DNA from: Bolinopsis microptera
Lineage: Eukaryota; Ctenophora; Tentaculata; Lobata; Bolinopsidae
DNA: 64,000 nucleotides
Direction: 5' to 3'
Assembly (NCBI RefSeq): GCF_026151205.1
Contig: NC_087072.1
Location: 25,943,799 to 26,007,798 of the forward strand
Shown: piece after piece, positions 19,301-29,833 of the stretch
Numbering within the stretch: position 1 is the stretch's first letter
How the letters are laid out: every line of letters starts with the position of its first letter
Made by a program: the position numbers and the translations under genes
Notes under the pieces: generated by a model
What the model was told of the DNA's origin: nothing
The model's input: only the letters and a program-made list of their open reading frames with translations
The model's database searches: none

Positions 19301-20869
19301 AAACCATTCAAATCCCCACTTGGAGAGCGATATATATTACAGATTAACGCGTTTTTGTGCCCTTTCAAGGTAAGTTCTGCAACCAAGAATTCTCCTATCT
19401 TAGGATTATCGTGGCAACATAGAGCGCTCTTAACGTTTATGTCAGATAATTCACATAGTTTTTTGTTAACATATATAACTAATCCTCCACCACGATTTGA
19501 CGCTCTGGCGGGAGTCTGAACATACGGTGGATAGAAACCGTCTAGTTCGAGCTCCTCTCCCTGAAAAGGCAAACATTCCGTGTTACAATTTGTTTCATTG
19601 AAGCAGAGAACGTCGTATTTTGTGTATTGATCTATGTTCTCCCGAAATTCTTCAATGTTCCCATTAAGTGACCTAACGTTTAGCGAGAAAAGTTTTAATT
19701 CATACTCCTTCGTATTTTTTATTGCTTTCGCGGTATAGTATTTGCAGTTATTTAGAAGACTAGACGTTGTTTCCCATGGATTCAAATCAGCATCAGTATC
19801 ATCACGATCACCTATTTAATTTGATAGGTGGTCGCGATTAAAGGGGTTAAACCTAATAGTGTTACTGAGATTTATCATGTGAAGCTGTCTAATGGAGACA
19901 TCATATGCTGGGAAAATTTTTCTCAAGCATTCTTTGCAGCCTGTTGAGCCAGCAGAACATCTTGTGTGGGATAGGTTGTCACAGTAGCAACATTCGGTCA
20001 TTTGTCTTACATTCCCAATTTTTGTGCAAGTGTGACATTTTTCTCGTTTATTGGAGACTGGGATTTGTATAGGCCGTGATGGTAATAGAGGCATGACGGC
20101 GCCCACTGGAAGAATTTCTGAAATGCAGCTGTAGCAAGACCATTCTCCAGTAAGTTCAGTTATGTCGCTAGGTGTTAGGTGAGCACATTTTGGGTGATAT
20201 GTCATATAACAGATACTACAAGTGATACTTATCTTGTGTGAGACTAGGCGCTTTGTACAGGCCTTACAGCTATTTTTACTACTTCGGATAACTACCATTT
20301 TTTGGCTGTAACACTACAGTAACACTACAGTAACACTACAGTAACACTACAGTAACACTACAGTAACACTACAGTAACACTAGTACAGTAACACTACAGT
20401 AACACTACAGTAACACTACAGTAACACTACAGTAACACTACAGTAACACTACAGTAACACTACAGTAACACTACAGTAACACTACAGTAACACTACAGTA
20501 ACACTACAGTAACACTGCAGTAACACTACAGTAACACTACAGTAACACTACAGTAACACTACAGTAACACTACAGTAACACTACAGTAACACTACAGTAA
20601 CACTACAGTAACACTACAGTAACACTACAGTAACACTACAGTAACACTACAGTAACACTACAGTAACACTACACCCCACTATTTACCCCTCTCACCAGCG
20701 ACTCCTGAGCTCGCTTCAGCGCATCAGTGTAAACTATTTTAATCTTGCGAACATTTTCCTCCACCTCCACAAGTTCCGAGGAGAGGGCGGCGGTTTTATT
20801 GGTGGTCTTGTCCACTGTCTCTGTTACTTGCTGCTTTAACCTGTAGAAACCCTTTTGTAGGGCACTCAT
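13732..20869 (-). CDS. BAR-RhoGAP protein, ARHGAP17/ARHGAP44 (RICH/nadrin) family
   Basis: Three coding exons (20869-20696, 15959-15789, 15525-13732), all in phase 0, give 712 residues. An N-terminal BAR region (about 1-245, coiled-coil rich, starting MSALQKGFYRLKQQVTE) should bind curved membrane. A RhoGAP domain follows (about 265-460) with the arginine finger in GIFRLAGG and the motifs LKLYLRELPEPLL-like, KMGASNLGLVLGPN. This order and length match RICH1/2, which switch off Cdc42/Rac at cell junctions and endocytic sites. The tail is Pro-rich with SH3-type motifs and three NPF motifs (NPFGDSD twice, NPFNSP), predicted to bind EH-domain endocytic proteins. Intron 1 contains a minisatellite and a LINE. 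The family assignment is strong; the choice between ARHGAP17 and ARHGAP44 is not possible, as these are vertebrate paralogues. Confidence 0.88.
15789..15959 (-). CDS. ARHGAP17/44-like, exon 2 (BAR domain)
   Basis: The exon begins after CCCACCAG and ends at ACTTTG|GTAAGG. Its 57 codons (PSYQHFKNVAGAGNVDAEKR ... FDILKSCGDTL) match the second BAR helix of RICH proteins, including a CGD near the end. Confidence 0.8.
16171..16289. repeat. 11-bp minisatellite, left part
   Basis: Tandem ACTACAGTAAC units, with two longer variants containing TATCATT at the left end. It is the same array as 20308-20672, split by the LINE in between. It lies in intron 1 of the ARHGAP-like gene. Confidence 0.9.
16686..17240 (-). 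pseudogene. LINE ORF2, third part: RT thumb and C-terminus
   Basis: It is in the same frame as the RT core, downstream of the single premature TAA. The sequence includes YYCCTVWG, the thumb-region motif equivalent to Y-x3-VWG in related elements, and ends at a natural stop about 370 bases before the TCAA tail. Confidence 0.8.
17262..17882 (-). pseudogene. LINE ORF2, second part: RT catalytic core
   Basis: This continues the RT in the other frame: DYSKAFDMVD (first catalytic Asp), YGVPQCSILGPILF, and the YFADDAN active-site box, then FLGVIIDTKLNW. In YGVPQCSILG the usual PQGS glycine is Cys, and FADDTN is FADDAN; both are changes from the group consensus. The part ends at an in-frame TAA. Confidence 0.85.
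17860..19785 (-). pseudogene. LINE ORF2, first part: endonuclease and start of RT
   Basis: The apurinic-like endonuclease shows LKLFSLNVRSLNGNIEE, NETNCN, NIYRSPSGD, AGDTNIDLLDYG and SDHLATFV, the expected catalytic N, E, D and H blocks. The start of the reverse transcriptase follows (VVPLHKGGSRAEVSNYRPIS, then QYGFRAGHSCEHAL). The frame is lost at an A8 run at about 17905-17912, after which 12 out-of-frame codons lead to a stop. Confidence 0.85.
19816..20298 (-). CDS. LINE ORF1: PHD-finger protein
   Basis: 160 residues starting MVVIRSSKNSCKACTKRL. Spacing C-x2-C, C-x2-C, H-x2-C, then W-x-C-x2-C is a PHD finger (about residues 11-60). A second cysteine cluster (CHTCTKIGNVRQMTECCYC ... CKEC) follows at about 86-125. 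In CR1-type elements such ORF1 proteins are thought to act as nucleic-acid chaperones or targeting proteins. ORF2 begins 30 bases downstream of its stop. Confidence 0.75.
   Translation of the reverse strand: MVVIRSSKNSCKACTKRLVSHKISITCSICYMTYHPKCAHLTPSDITELTGEWSCYSCISEILPVGAVMPLLPSRPIQIPVSNKREKCHTCTKIGNVRQMTECCYCDNLSHTRCSAGSTGCKECLRKIFPAYDVSIRQLHMINLSNTIRFNPFNRDHLSN
20308..20672. repeat. 11-bp minisatellite, right part (~33 copies)
   Basis: Perfect ACTACAGTAAC units, with single variants such as ACTAGTACAGT near 20380 and ACTGCAGTAAC near 20515. The array continues from the left part across the LINE and ends about 24 bases from the exon 1 donor of the ARHGAP-like gene. Confidence 0.93.
20696..20869 (-). 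CDS. ARHGAP17/44-like, exon 1 (start codon, BAR domain)
   Basis: ATG at 20869 starts MSALQKGFYRLKQQVTETVD, equivalent to the amphipathic first helix of RICH1. Donor CTG|GTGAGA, phase 0, joins exon 2 well; an alternative GTAAAT lies 9 bases downstream. The 11-bp array begins about 24 bases into the intron. Upstream, at 20897-20910, CACGTCACGTGTC overlaps an E-box and a CRE-like site that may be promoter elements. Confidence 0.8.
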
Positions 20870-20964
20870 AGTGGCGGCTGGTGCACCCTGGCCAGGTCAC
20901 GTCACGTGTCAGTTATCTTGGCGTGTTATTACAGCTACAATTGGAGATATGGTCAGTTATCTTG

Positions 20965-21945
20965 TAAGTTAAGTGTAGCAGACCCCCCCTATATCACCTG
21001 CTAATGAAAGTGTAGCAGACCCGACCCCCCCCCCATATCACCTGCTAATGAAAGTGTAGCAGACCCCCCCCCCATATCACCTGCTAATGAAGTGTAGCAG
21101 ACCCCCCCCAATGCCCCCATATCACCTGCTAATGAAGTGTAGCAGACCCCCCCCCATATCACCTGTTAATGAAAGTGTATCAGACCCCCCCCCCATATCA
21201 CCTGCTAATGAAGTGTAGCAGACCCCCCCCCCCCAATGCCCCCATATCACCTGCTAATGAAGTGTAGCAGACCCCCCCCCCCATATCACCTGCTAATGAA
21301 GTGTAGCAGACCCCCCATATCACCTGCTAATGAAGTGTAGCAGACCTCCCGGCCCCCCCCATATCACCTGCTAATGAAGTGTAGCAGACCCCCCCATATC
21401 ACCTGCTAATGAAGTGTAGCAGACCCCCCCCCCCATATCACCTGCTTATGAAAGTGTAGCAGACCCCCCCCCATATCACCTGCTAATGAAGTGTATCAGA
21501 CCCCCCCATATCACCTGCTAATGAAGTGTAGCAGACCCCCCCCCATATCACCTGCTTATGAAAGTGTAGCAGACCCCCCCACCCCCCATATCACCTGTTA
21601 ATGAAGTGTAGCAGACCCTCCCCCCCATATCACCTGCTAATGAAATGTAGCAGACCCCCCCCCATATCACCTGCTAATGAAGTGTAGCAGACCCTCCCCC
21701 CATATCACCTGCTAATGAAGTGTAGCAGACCCCCCCCCCATATCACCTGCTAATGAATTGTAGCAGACCCCCCCCCATATCACCTGCTAATGAAGTGTAG
21801 CAGACCCCCCCCCCCATATCACCTGCTAATGAAGTGTAGCAGACCCCCCCCCATATCACCTGCTAATGAAGTGTAGCAGACCCCCCCCCCATATCACCTG
21901 CTAATGAAGTGTAGCAGACCCCCCATATCACCTGCTAATGAAAGT
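20965..21945. repeat. ~39-bp minisatellite with variable C-tracts, ~25 copies
   Basis: The unit is GTGTAGCAGAC, a run of 5-14 C, then ATATCACCTGCTAATGAA. The C-run length differs between neighbours. On the minus strand each unit has TTCATTAGCAG followed by GTGATATG, which resembles an acceptor. The array lies just upstream of the ARHGAP-like start codon, in its promoter or 5' UTR region. The adjoining 21946-22684 holds no recognised gene. Confidence 0.93.
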
Positions 21946-22704
21946 GCTAATTAGCGATGCATGAAATGAACGGTAATCTGAATGCTAGTAAATCATTGAG
22001 AATAGTTCTAACTACATACATCACTATTACAGATTACTACAAAGTTGCAGCCTTTATAGATGCAATGGTTGCAAGTAACGAAAGATAGTTTAACAAGAAT
22101 TGCGCCCGTTGTTTCGTTTTGGCGGACGCTAGATTTCCATTTCACATCTACTATAAATTTAAGTAAACTATAACATATAAGCTCCAATCAGCTCACTTCA
22201 ATCTTCATGATAATAATATTGATCAATATTATGCATAAAATACGGGAAACACTTGAAATTCAGTTCAATTGCCGTAGAACTTAACTTGTATCTGTAATTC
22301 AAGAAATTATCAGCAAAGGTAAACTATACTCGTGTACACATCAATACACTACGCGTGCCACGTACAAATTGGGCGTATTACCTAATAGTAATATTATACA
22401 TTACATGCATCATATTGATATACACAGTCCCGCCGCGCATTCATAGATCACAGGCTATCTATACATCACATCTCCGCAAGCAATCCTCGCGCGCGCCCAA
22501 CTTTTTCGTTGCATGGTAACGAACGGAAGGACACGTGCGACATATTCAAACCCACCTATCTCGTTCTCCAAAATCCACGTTTTTCTGCATAAACCTCCAT
22601 TCGTAACCTTCCACTATTGCCTTTTTTCAAAAGGGTGAAAAGGAAAAAATTAAGCAGCTACAAACACACAAGCAGGTTAAAAACAGCTCACAGCAGCTGC
22701 AGTA

Positions 22705-23700
22705 CTAGTAGCCTGCTGAGTGCTGTTGCAACTAGTAGCCTGCTGAGTGCTGTTGCAACTAGTAGCCTGCTGAGTGCTGTTGCAACTAGTAGCCTGCTGA
22801 GTGCTGTTGCAACTAGTAGCCTGCTGAGTGCTGTTGCAACTAGTAGCCTGCTGAGTGCTGTTGCAACTAGTAGCCTGCTGAGTGCTGTTGCAACTAGTAG
22901 CCTGCTGAGTGCTGTTGCAACTAGTAGCCTGCTGAGTGCTGTTGCAACTAGTAGCCTGCTGAGTGCTGTTGCAACTAGTAGCCTGCTGAGTGCTGTTGCA
23001 ACTAGTAGCCTGCTGAGTGCTGTTGCAACTAGTAGCCTGCTGAGTGCTGTTGCAACTAGTAGCCTGCTGAGTGCTGTTGCAACTAGTAGCCTGCTGAGTG
23101 CTGTTGCAACTAGTAGCCTGCTGAGTGCTGTTGCAACTAGTAGCCTGCTGAGTGCTGTTGCAACTAGTAGCCTGCTGAGTGCTGTTGCAACTAGTAGCCT
23201 GCTGAGTGCTGTTGCAACTAGTAGCCTGCTGAGTGCTGTTGCAACTAGTAGCCTGCTGAGTGCTGTTGCAACTAGTAGCCTGCTGAGTGCTGTTGCAACT
23301 AGTAGCCTGCTGAGTGCTGTTGCAACTAGTAGCCTGCTGAGTGCTGTTGCAACTAGTAGCCTGCTGAGTGCTGTTGCAACTAGTAGCCTGCTGAGTGCTG
23401 TTGCAACTAGTAGCCTGCTGAGTGCTGTTGCAACTAGTAGCCTGCTAAGTGCTGTTGCAACTAGTAGCCTGCTGAGTGCTGTTGCAACTAGTAGCCTGCT
23501 GAGTGCTGTTGCAACTAGTAGCCTGCTGAGTGCTGTTGCAACTAGTAGCCTGCTGAGTGCTGTTGCAACTAGTAGCCTGCTGAGTGCTGTTGCAACTAGT
23601 AGCCTGCTGAGTGCTGTTGCAACTAGTAGCCTGCTGAGTGCTGTTGCAACTAGTAGCCTGCTGAGTGCTGTTGCAACTAGTAGCCTGCTGAGTGCTGCTG
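22705..23700. repeat. 27-bp minisatellite, ~37 copies
   Basis: The unit is GCCTGCTGAGTGCTGTTGCA plus ACTAGTA, almost invariant (one G to A near 23446, one T to C near 23698). Because 27 is divisible by three, several frames stay open (for example ATSSLLSAV repeated), so long reading frames here are an arithmetic consequence. No start context or flanking exon supports translation. Confidence 0.95.
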
Positions 23701-23720
23701 CAACTGCCACTACGCAATAA

Positions 23721-25415
23721 CACGTTACCTGTGCATGTGTACAAATGACACGTGTGTACAAATGACATAATCTAATACACGGTAAGAAGCCTGTGAGGAT
23801 GTATAAAAGAAATACCAACACTACACTACACTACACTGACAATTATTGGAAGTATGAGAAATGGAACAAGTTAGCTACTACACACAGTACAAATTGTAAT
23901 CCCTGCAACTACTACTGCTTACTAGTAGTTTCTGCAATTAAACAGTGCACTGTTACCTGTACATTACCTGTACATGTGCAGTGCACTAATGTTGTAATCT
24001 GGGATACTTGCAAGGATTCCCTGTCGTGCATCTGCAGAATACAATGTACAATGTACAATGTACAGGTAATGTACAGGTAATGAAGAGTGCATAACAAGTA
24101 ATATAATGTACAATGAGAAGACCAATAGGAAGCAGGTAACACAGCGTCGTGAGGAGGAGTATATGTCAGGAAGGTGGACACTGTTACTGTTTGGGAAGCG
24201 TTGACAATCCGCACTTGGAATAAGGATTCATTAATGCTTGTCTCATTATATGAGATCAGTTATTTAGTGACTTCCTTATTTTGAAACTGCTTGTACGTGT
24301 GAAATTTCAACATTTAAACTTTTCTAAATTTCAAGAACTTACAATTATTTTAGACACGAATAATCTGGGTTTAGTTTTAATAAGAAGATAAATGTGTAAA
24401 TTGTGTGTGCTTGTGAGGACGAGAGACTGAAAGTAACGAGAAACAGCAACAGTTAAGATGAGGTGTGATGAAAACTGAAGTTATGTCCTTAAAACTAAAG
24501 TTCTGAAAGGGGTGGAGCTCAGAACCATCATGGGGGCGGGGGGCCGGGGATGTGGGCGGGGGCAATCTTTTAGGAGGTTAAAGATTGTCCAGTATTTTAA
24601 GGAAATTAAAATATCATGTAAAATGATGGTTTGCAAGTATAGGTAGTACATACAGACAAATCGGGCTGAAAAATGGATTTACCGACACAAGATGCTTTCT
24701 TAGTCCCATTAGATGCCCTTTACGGCTGACCAACCTTTCCAAACTTTTCCACGTGTCTTAACGACACTTTTTTACCACTTTTCTTGTTTTCACGTAAGTT
24801 AACAGGATAATTACCCAAATAGCTAATTATCAAACATTTAAAAACATTTTACTGGCTCAAAATTGATTCTTTGATTCAACCACGGAGAAGAGTAGTTTTT
24901 AGAAAAACTTCGAAATTTTTTAATTTACAAGGAAAATATTGAGCATCAATAAAATATAAACGGAGTAAAGAAAAGCTCTGCAGTAGGGACACACTGCTAC
25001 TAAAACAGCAGGATAATATGTACAACCTTTTACACCCGAATAAGGTATTAGTAATGAAGATTAAAGATGAGTAGTGAAAAGTGAAGGGATATCAACTATT
25101 TACACATCATGACACTGTGAAGTGTTCTACGTAACATTCCAGAGCATCTAGAAGAAATGAGCCTCAAGTCTAGTGATTATTGACCTACCTATGTGACCTA
25201 TGTTGAGTTTCGTCAAGACTTGACGGGGCCATCACATCTTCTGACCACATTGCATTGTACAATATATATACGTATTATACAATATAAGGATTATTTTGGT
25301 TTTGAGTTAGGTAATTTTGGAAGGTAACATGCTAATGACAGTGAAAGTTGCAGAATAAATGTGATATGCCACTAGAAATATGATACTGTGATTTCGATGA
25401 GCTAACTTTAAATAG
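23721..25415. other. No gene recognised
   Basis: AT-rich sequence with small local repeats such as ATGTACA near 24050 and a G-rich stretch near 24530-24560. I see no exon, RNA gene or transposon that can be supported. Confidence 0.5.
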
Positions 25416-25598
25416 TAGTGAGTACTGTTACTAGTACAGGAGGGGGGCCGGGGGGGGGACTATTAATACTGGGCAGTGTAGTGAGTACTGTTACTAGTAC
25501 AGGAGGGGGGCCGGGGGGGGACTATTAATACTGGGCAGTGTAGTGAGTACTGTTACTAGTACAGGATGGGGGGGGGGACTATTAATACTGGGCAGTGA
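25416..25598. repeat. ~62-bp tandem repeat, 3 copies
   Basis: Three copies starting TAGTGAGTACTGTTACTAGT at 25416, 25479 and 25541. They differ in length of the G-rich centre (GGGGGGCCGGGGGGGG and shorter). Confidence 0.9.
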
Positions 25599-27152
25599 AC
25601 GCTTAATTGATAATGATTCCAATGCTACTACATATAATTAATAATACATTATAATAGTTTTCTGATTGTCTGCCAGAAAATTAATACGAAGAAAAAAAAC
25701 CCACAAATGTGTGCATCACAATTATAGCTCATGATATCTTATAGCTTTGTTAATAGATTGTAATTTTGCAAAATTGCAATTTCCTTAAGTAACAGGTAAC
25801 AGGTGAAATTGGTCACTGATGTTCTCTCATGTCTCCAGGCCGGCCACTGTTTAACGTGCTATATTATATAGATCACACAGGTCTTGATTGCGCGTGTATG
25901 GATGAGCTGTGAATTGAACATTCACTATATAAGTGGAACGTGCGCGCGTCCTCACTTGAAAACACAATCGCGGGACCTGACAGAGTAAGAAAATCAGCAG
26001 GAAGATATTACCGTATATACCGTCACCTCCTCACACGTTGTTTAAAATACACAGGGTTAAAGCCCTCGCGTGAATATTCAATATAGTATGCGCATGCGAG
26101 CGCTATTTTGAGAAAATGAAACTCCAGTTGAGGACCCTTCTAAATCAAAATTATACACGAGTGCTGCGTGGAGAAGTATGTAATATATACATGTATACAT
26201 TACTTAAATGTATCATTAAAGTATCATTAAATGCTCATTAAATATTCATATTCACATTTTTTATCATACTACATCATATTTTTGTAGACAAAATATCTCG
26301 TCTTCTGATGGGAGCTAAGTGATAACTTAACATGACATTAAGTGGGTCATCATTTCAAATTCTTATTAAAATTAGAGAAGCAAAATTGTATATTTTACCA
26401 ATCACCCAGGTCATAAGACATCGCTTCAAAAAATCGTCAAAAAACGAGGTCAAAGATTTTCAAAATCGAATAAAAACTTTTCTAAGGCCTAACTTAAAAT
26501 TAAACAGAATCTCTTAAATGGTCCTTAGAACATATCCTGAAAGTTTCAGCGTGATTGCTCAAAAAATGTAGGAGAAGACAGATTTTTGGACTCGATTTTA
26601 AGGGTGCGCTCGCGCAACACAATTACACATAAGCGCTGACCTTTGACAGGCGATAATTTCCGCTAGGAACAATATTTTTCCATGGGATCAAAAGCAGCTG
26701 ATAGATATCACTCCCGATCCCCTCTATCAGAAACAACTGTAAAGTCAATTTCGAGGAATTTTGATGAAGACCCCTTAATGTTCATTCTTGTTTTGTATTC
26801 GACGGCATTATTTAACACATCAATAGCATAATGTAATGTCTGTGTAAGCATATATTATTCTAATGTAATGGAAAATGTACATATTATGGTAAATTAAAAC
26901 AGAGATCTCGAGATTTAGATAATTTAAGTGGTTGAGATCTCATTGAGATGAAGTGAGACATGCCTGCTGTGGGTACCAAGAGTGACTGCTAATATTGATC
27001 TAGTAAGGTTCCCAAAAGCTGGATGTAACCAGATAATAAAGAAGGAGAAACTCTCTCTATTTAAAAATGCAAAGTGACATGCACAGGGCACTAGGACGAG
27101 AAGACACTGTTTATGCTGCGGAGGATTACCGGGTTAGCTGAAAAGTTTAACC
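25599..27152. other. No gene recognised
   Basis: AT-rich DNA. At 25850-26010 and 26580-26770 the composition is more even and resembles old interspersed repeat, but no partner copy was seen in the window. Confidence 0.45.
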
Positions 27153-27325
27153 AATAAAGTGTTTCCCAGACTGCGCAGTGTCTACCTGCGGAAACAATAA
27201 AGTGTTTCCCAGACTGCGCAGTGTCTACCTGCGGAAACAATAAAGTGTTTCCCAGACTGCGCAGTGTCTACCTGCGGAAACAATAAAGTGTTTCCCAGAC
27301 TGCGCAGTGTCTACCTACTGAAACA
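27153..27325. repeat. 43-bp tandem repeat, 4 copies
   Basis: Copies start AATAAAGTGTTTCCCAGACT at 27153, 27196, 27239 and 27282. The first three are essentially identical and the last diverges at its end (CTACCTACTGAAAC). Confidence 0.93.
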
Positions 27326-27661
27326 CAACTCTCTACACAACATGTTATCATAAGGCAAAAAAGAAATCAGCAAAATATGTAAAATATATAAAACAGTATA
27401 AAAATATGATGTATATTGTATAAGATTATACTTTTCTACATTATACAATGCGTTGTTTACAAGCTTTCTACATACGTTATCAAGGCGTTAAGGAATTCTT
27501 CATCGCGTACATTTTGACATTTCCTAGAGAAAAATTAGGTGTTAAAACCAAAATATCGAATATCTCCCAGTTCGAAGTTTCGAGGTGTCCGGTTTCATAT
27601 TTTATACCCTGTGATACCCTATGGGTACCCTATCTAGTGCACATATCCTTCGTACGATGCA

Positions 27662-29430
27662 GGGTACACTGTACAGGGGGGGGGGCTCCCCGTACACTGT
27701 ACAGGGGGGGGGGGGGGCTCCCCGTACACTGTACAGGGGGGGGGCTCCCCGTACACTGTACAGGGGGGGGGGGGGCTCCCCGTACACTGTACATGGGGGC
27801 TCCCCGTACACTGTACATGGGGGGCTCCCCGTACACTGTACAGGGTGGCTCCCCGTACACTGTACAGGGGGGGCTCCCGTACACTGTAAATGGGGGGCTC
27901 CCCGTACACTGTACAGGGGGGCTCCCCGTACACTGTACATGGGGGGCTCCCCGTACACTGTAAATGGGGGGCTCCCCGTACACTGTACAGGGGGGCTCCC
28001 CGTACACTGTACATGGGGCTCCCCGTACACTGTACATGGGGCTCCCCGTACACTGTACAGGGGGGGCTCCGCGTACACTGTACAGGGGGGCTCCCCGTAC
28101 ACTGTACAGGGGGGCTCCCCGTACACTGTACAGGGGGGGCTCCCCGTACACTGTACAGGGGGGCTCCCCGTACATTGTACAGGGGGGCTCCGCGTACTCT
28201 GTACAGGGGGGCTCCCCGTACACTGTACAGGGGGGCTTCCCGTACACTGTACATGGGGCTTCCCGTACACTGTACATGGGGCTTCCCGTACACTGTACAT
28301 GGGGCTCCCCGTACACTGTACATGGGGCTCCCCGTACACTGTACAGGGGGGGCTCCGCGTACACTGTACAGGGGGGCTCCCCGTACACTGTACAGGGGGG
28401 GCTCCCCGTACACTGTACAGGGGGGCTCCCCGTACATTGTACAGGGGGGCTCCGCGTACTCTGTACAGGGGGGCTCCCCGTACACTGTACATGGGGGGCT
28501 CCCCGTACACTGTACAGGGGGGCTTCCCGTACACTGTACATGGGGCTTCCCGTACACTGTACATGGGGCTTCCCGTACACTGTACAGGGGGGCTCCCCGT
28601 ACACTGTACATGGGGCTTCCCGTACACTGTACAGGGGGGCTCCCCGTACACTGTACATGGGGCTTCCCGTACACTGTACAGGGGGGCTCCCCGTACACTG
28701 TACATGGGGCTTCCCGTACACTGTACAGGGGGCTCCCCGTACACTGTACAGGGGGGCTCCCCGTACACTGTACAGGGGGGCTCCCCGTACACTGTACATG
28801 GGGGGCTCCCCGTACACTGTACAGGGGGGGCTCCCCGTACACTGTACAGGGGGCTCACCGTACACTGTACAGGGGGGCTCCCCGTACACTGTACATGGCA
28901 TGGGGGGCTCCCCTTACACTGTACATGGGGGGCTCCCCGTACACTGTACAGGGGGCTCACCGTACACTGTAAAGGGGGGGCTCCCCGTACACTGTACAGG
29001 GGGCTCACCGTACACTGTACAGGGGGGGCTCCCCGTACACTGTACATGGCATGGGGGGCTCCCCGTACACAGTACATGGGGGGCTCCCCGTACACTGTAC
29101 AGGGGGCTCACCGTACACTGTACAGGGGGGGGCTCCCGTACACTGTACATGGCATGGGGGGCTCCCCTTACACTGTACATGGGGGGCTCCCCGTACACTG
29201 TACATGGGGGGCTCACCGTACACTGTACATGGCATGGGGGGCTCCCCGTACACTGTACATGGGGGGCTCCCCGTACACTGTACATGGGGCTCCCCGTACA
29301 CTGTACAGGGCCAGGGGGGCTCACCGTACACTGTACAGGGGGCTCACCGTACACTGTACAGGGGGGGGGGCCGGGGCTCCCCGTACACTGTACAGGGGGG
29401 GGGGGCTCCCCGTACACTGTACAGGGGGAA
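27662..29430. repeat. ~20-26-bp GC-rich minisatellite, ~75 copies
   Basis: Unit CCGTACACTGTACA followed by a G-tract of 4-14 and CTCC. Variation is in tract length and in AGGG, TGGGG or TGGCATGGGG spacers, which form higher-order blocks (for example the TTCCC-type run at 28230-28720). The GTACACTGTAC core is nearly palindromic. Open frames on both strands are by-products of the low-complexity unit. The flanks 27326-27661 and 29431-29790 contain no recognised gene. Confidence 0.95.
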
Positions 29431-29793
29431 GTCCCTACCTAATTATTTGAGCTTATACCAGTCACTTAGTGCCAGGTTTAGATAATATTCTCTAGGAATC
29501 CACCAAATCAAGTAAGAACAGTTCTCATTTTTTTAATGAACATTCGTTTTGAATCGGTTGAATGTTTGGCTATTTAAAGGTCTTGAATTAAAGGTGTAAC
29601 TACTCAGTTGGTAGAGATATCCAGCATGATGTTTTTCTTCATCATATCATGAGTATTTATATTGTGCAATGTGACTGCCTTTGCTAGTCATTTCAACATG
29701 CCACAAGAACCATTACACTATAATACAAGAAAATGGGGTGTGTGGCATTTTGGTAAAGAAGAGCAATTTGAGTATTTGATGTAGAATGTGCGT

Positions 29794-29833
29794 GGCTGCG
29801 GAGTGTTTAGTTTAGTATAGCCTCTAAAACAAC
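29794..29833. repeat. Isolated diverged copy of the SMARCD-intron 47-bp unit
   Basis: GGCTGCGGAGTGTTTAGTTT, AGTATAGCCTCTAAAACA matches the 47-bp unit of 31834-41283 with a few changes, yet lies 2 kb away, beyond the SMARCD 3' end. The rest of 29431-30726 shows no gene. Confidence 0.75.

Larger units (their letters stand above)
16290..20307 (-). mobile_element. CR1/L2-like non-LTR retrotransposon, nearly full length, inactivated
   Basis: The element reads on the minus strand: ORF1 with a PHD-type zinc finger, ORF2 with endonuclease and reverse transcriptase, a 3' UTR and a tail of seven TCAA units at 16290-16319. PHD-type ORF1 and a short-repeat tail instead of poly(A) are features of the CR1/L2 group. 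Both flanks are the 11-bp minisatellite, so the insertion split that array and no target duplication can be recognised. ORF2 has a frameshift in an A8 run near 17908 and a TAA at 17262, so this copy cannot make intact enzyme. The low number of lesions implies a recent insertion. Confidence 0.88.

Noticed and set aside
20897-20910. CACGTCACGTG as a proven promoter element
   Set aside because: It is a plausible E-box/CRE but short; without start-site data it is mentioned only within the exon 1 entry.
22617-23821. Long open frames with repeated ATSSLLSAV or LLVATALSR
   Set aside because: The 27-bp unit keeps frames open on both strands regardless of selection. There is no ATG in good context, no introns and no flanking exon.
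27448-29485. Several long open frames on both strands over the GTAC array
   Set aside because: A stop-poor low-complexity repeat gives open frames in many phases at once; none shows codon-type constraint or a domain.
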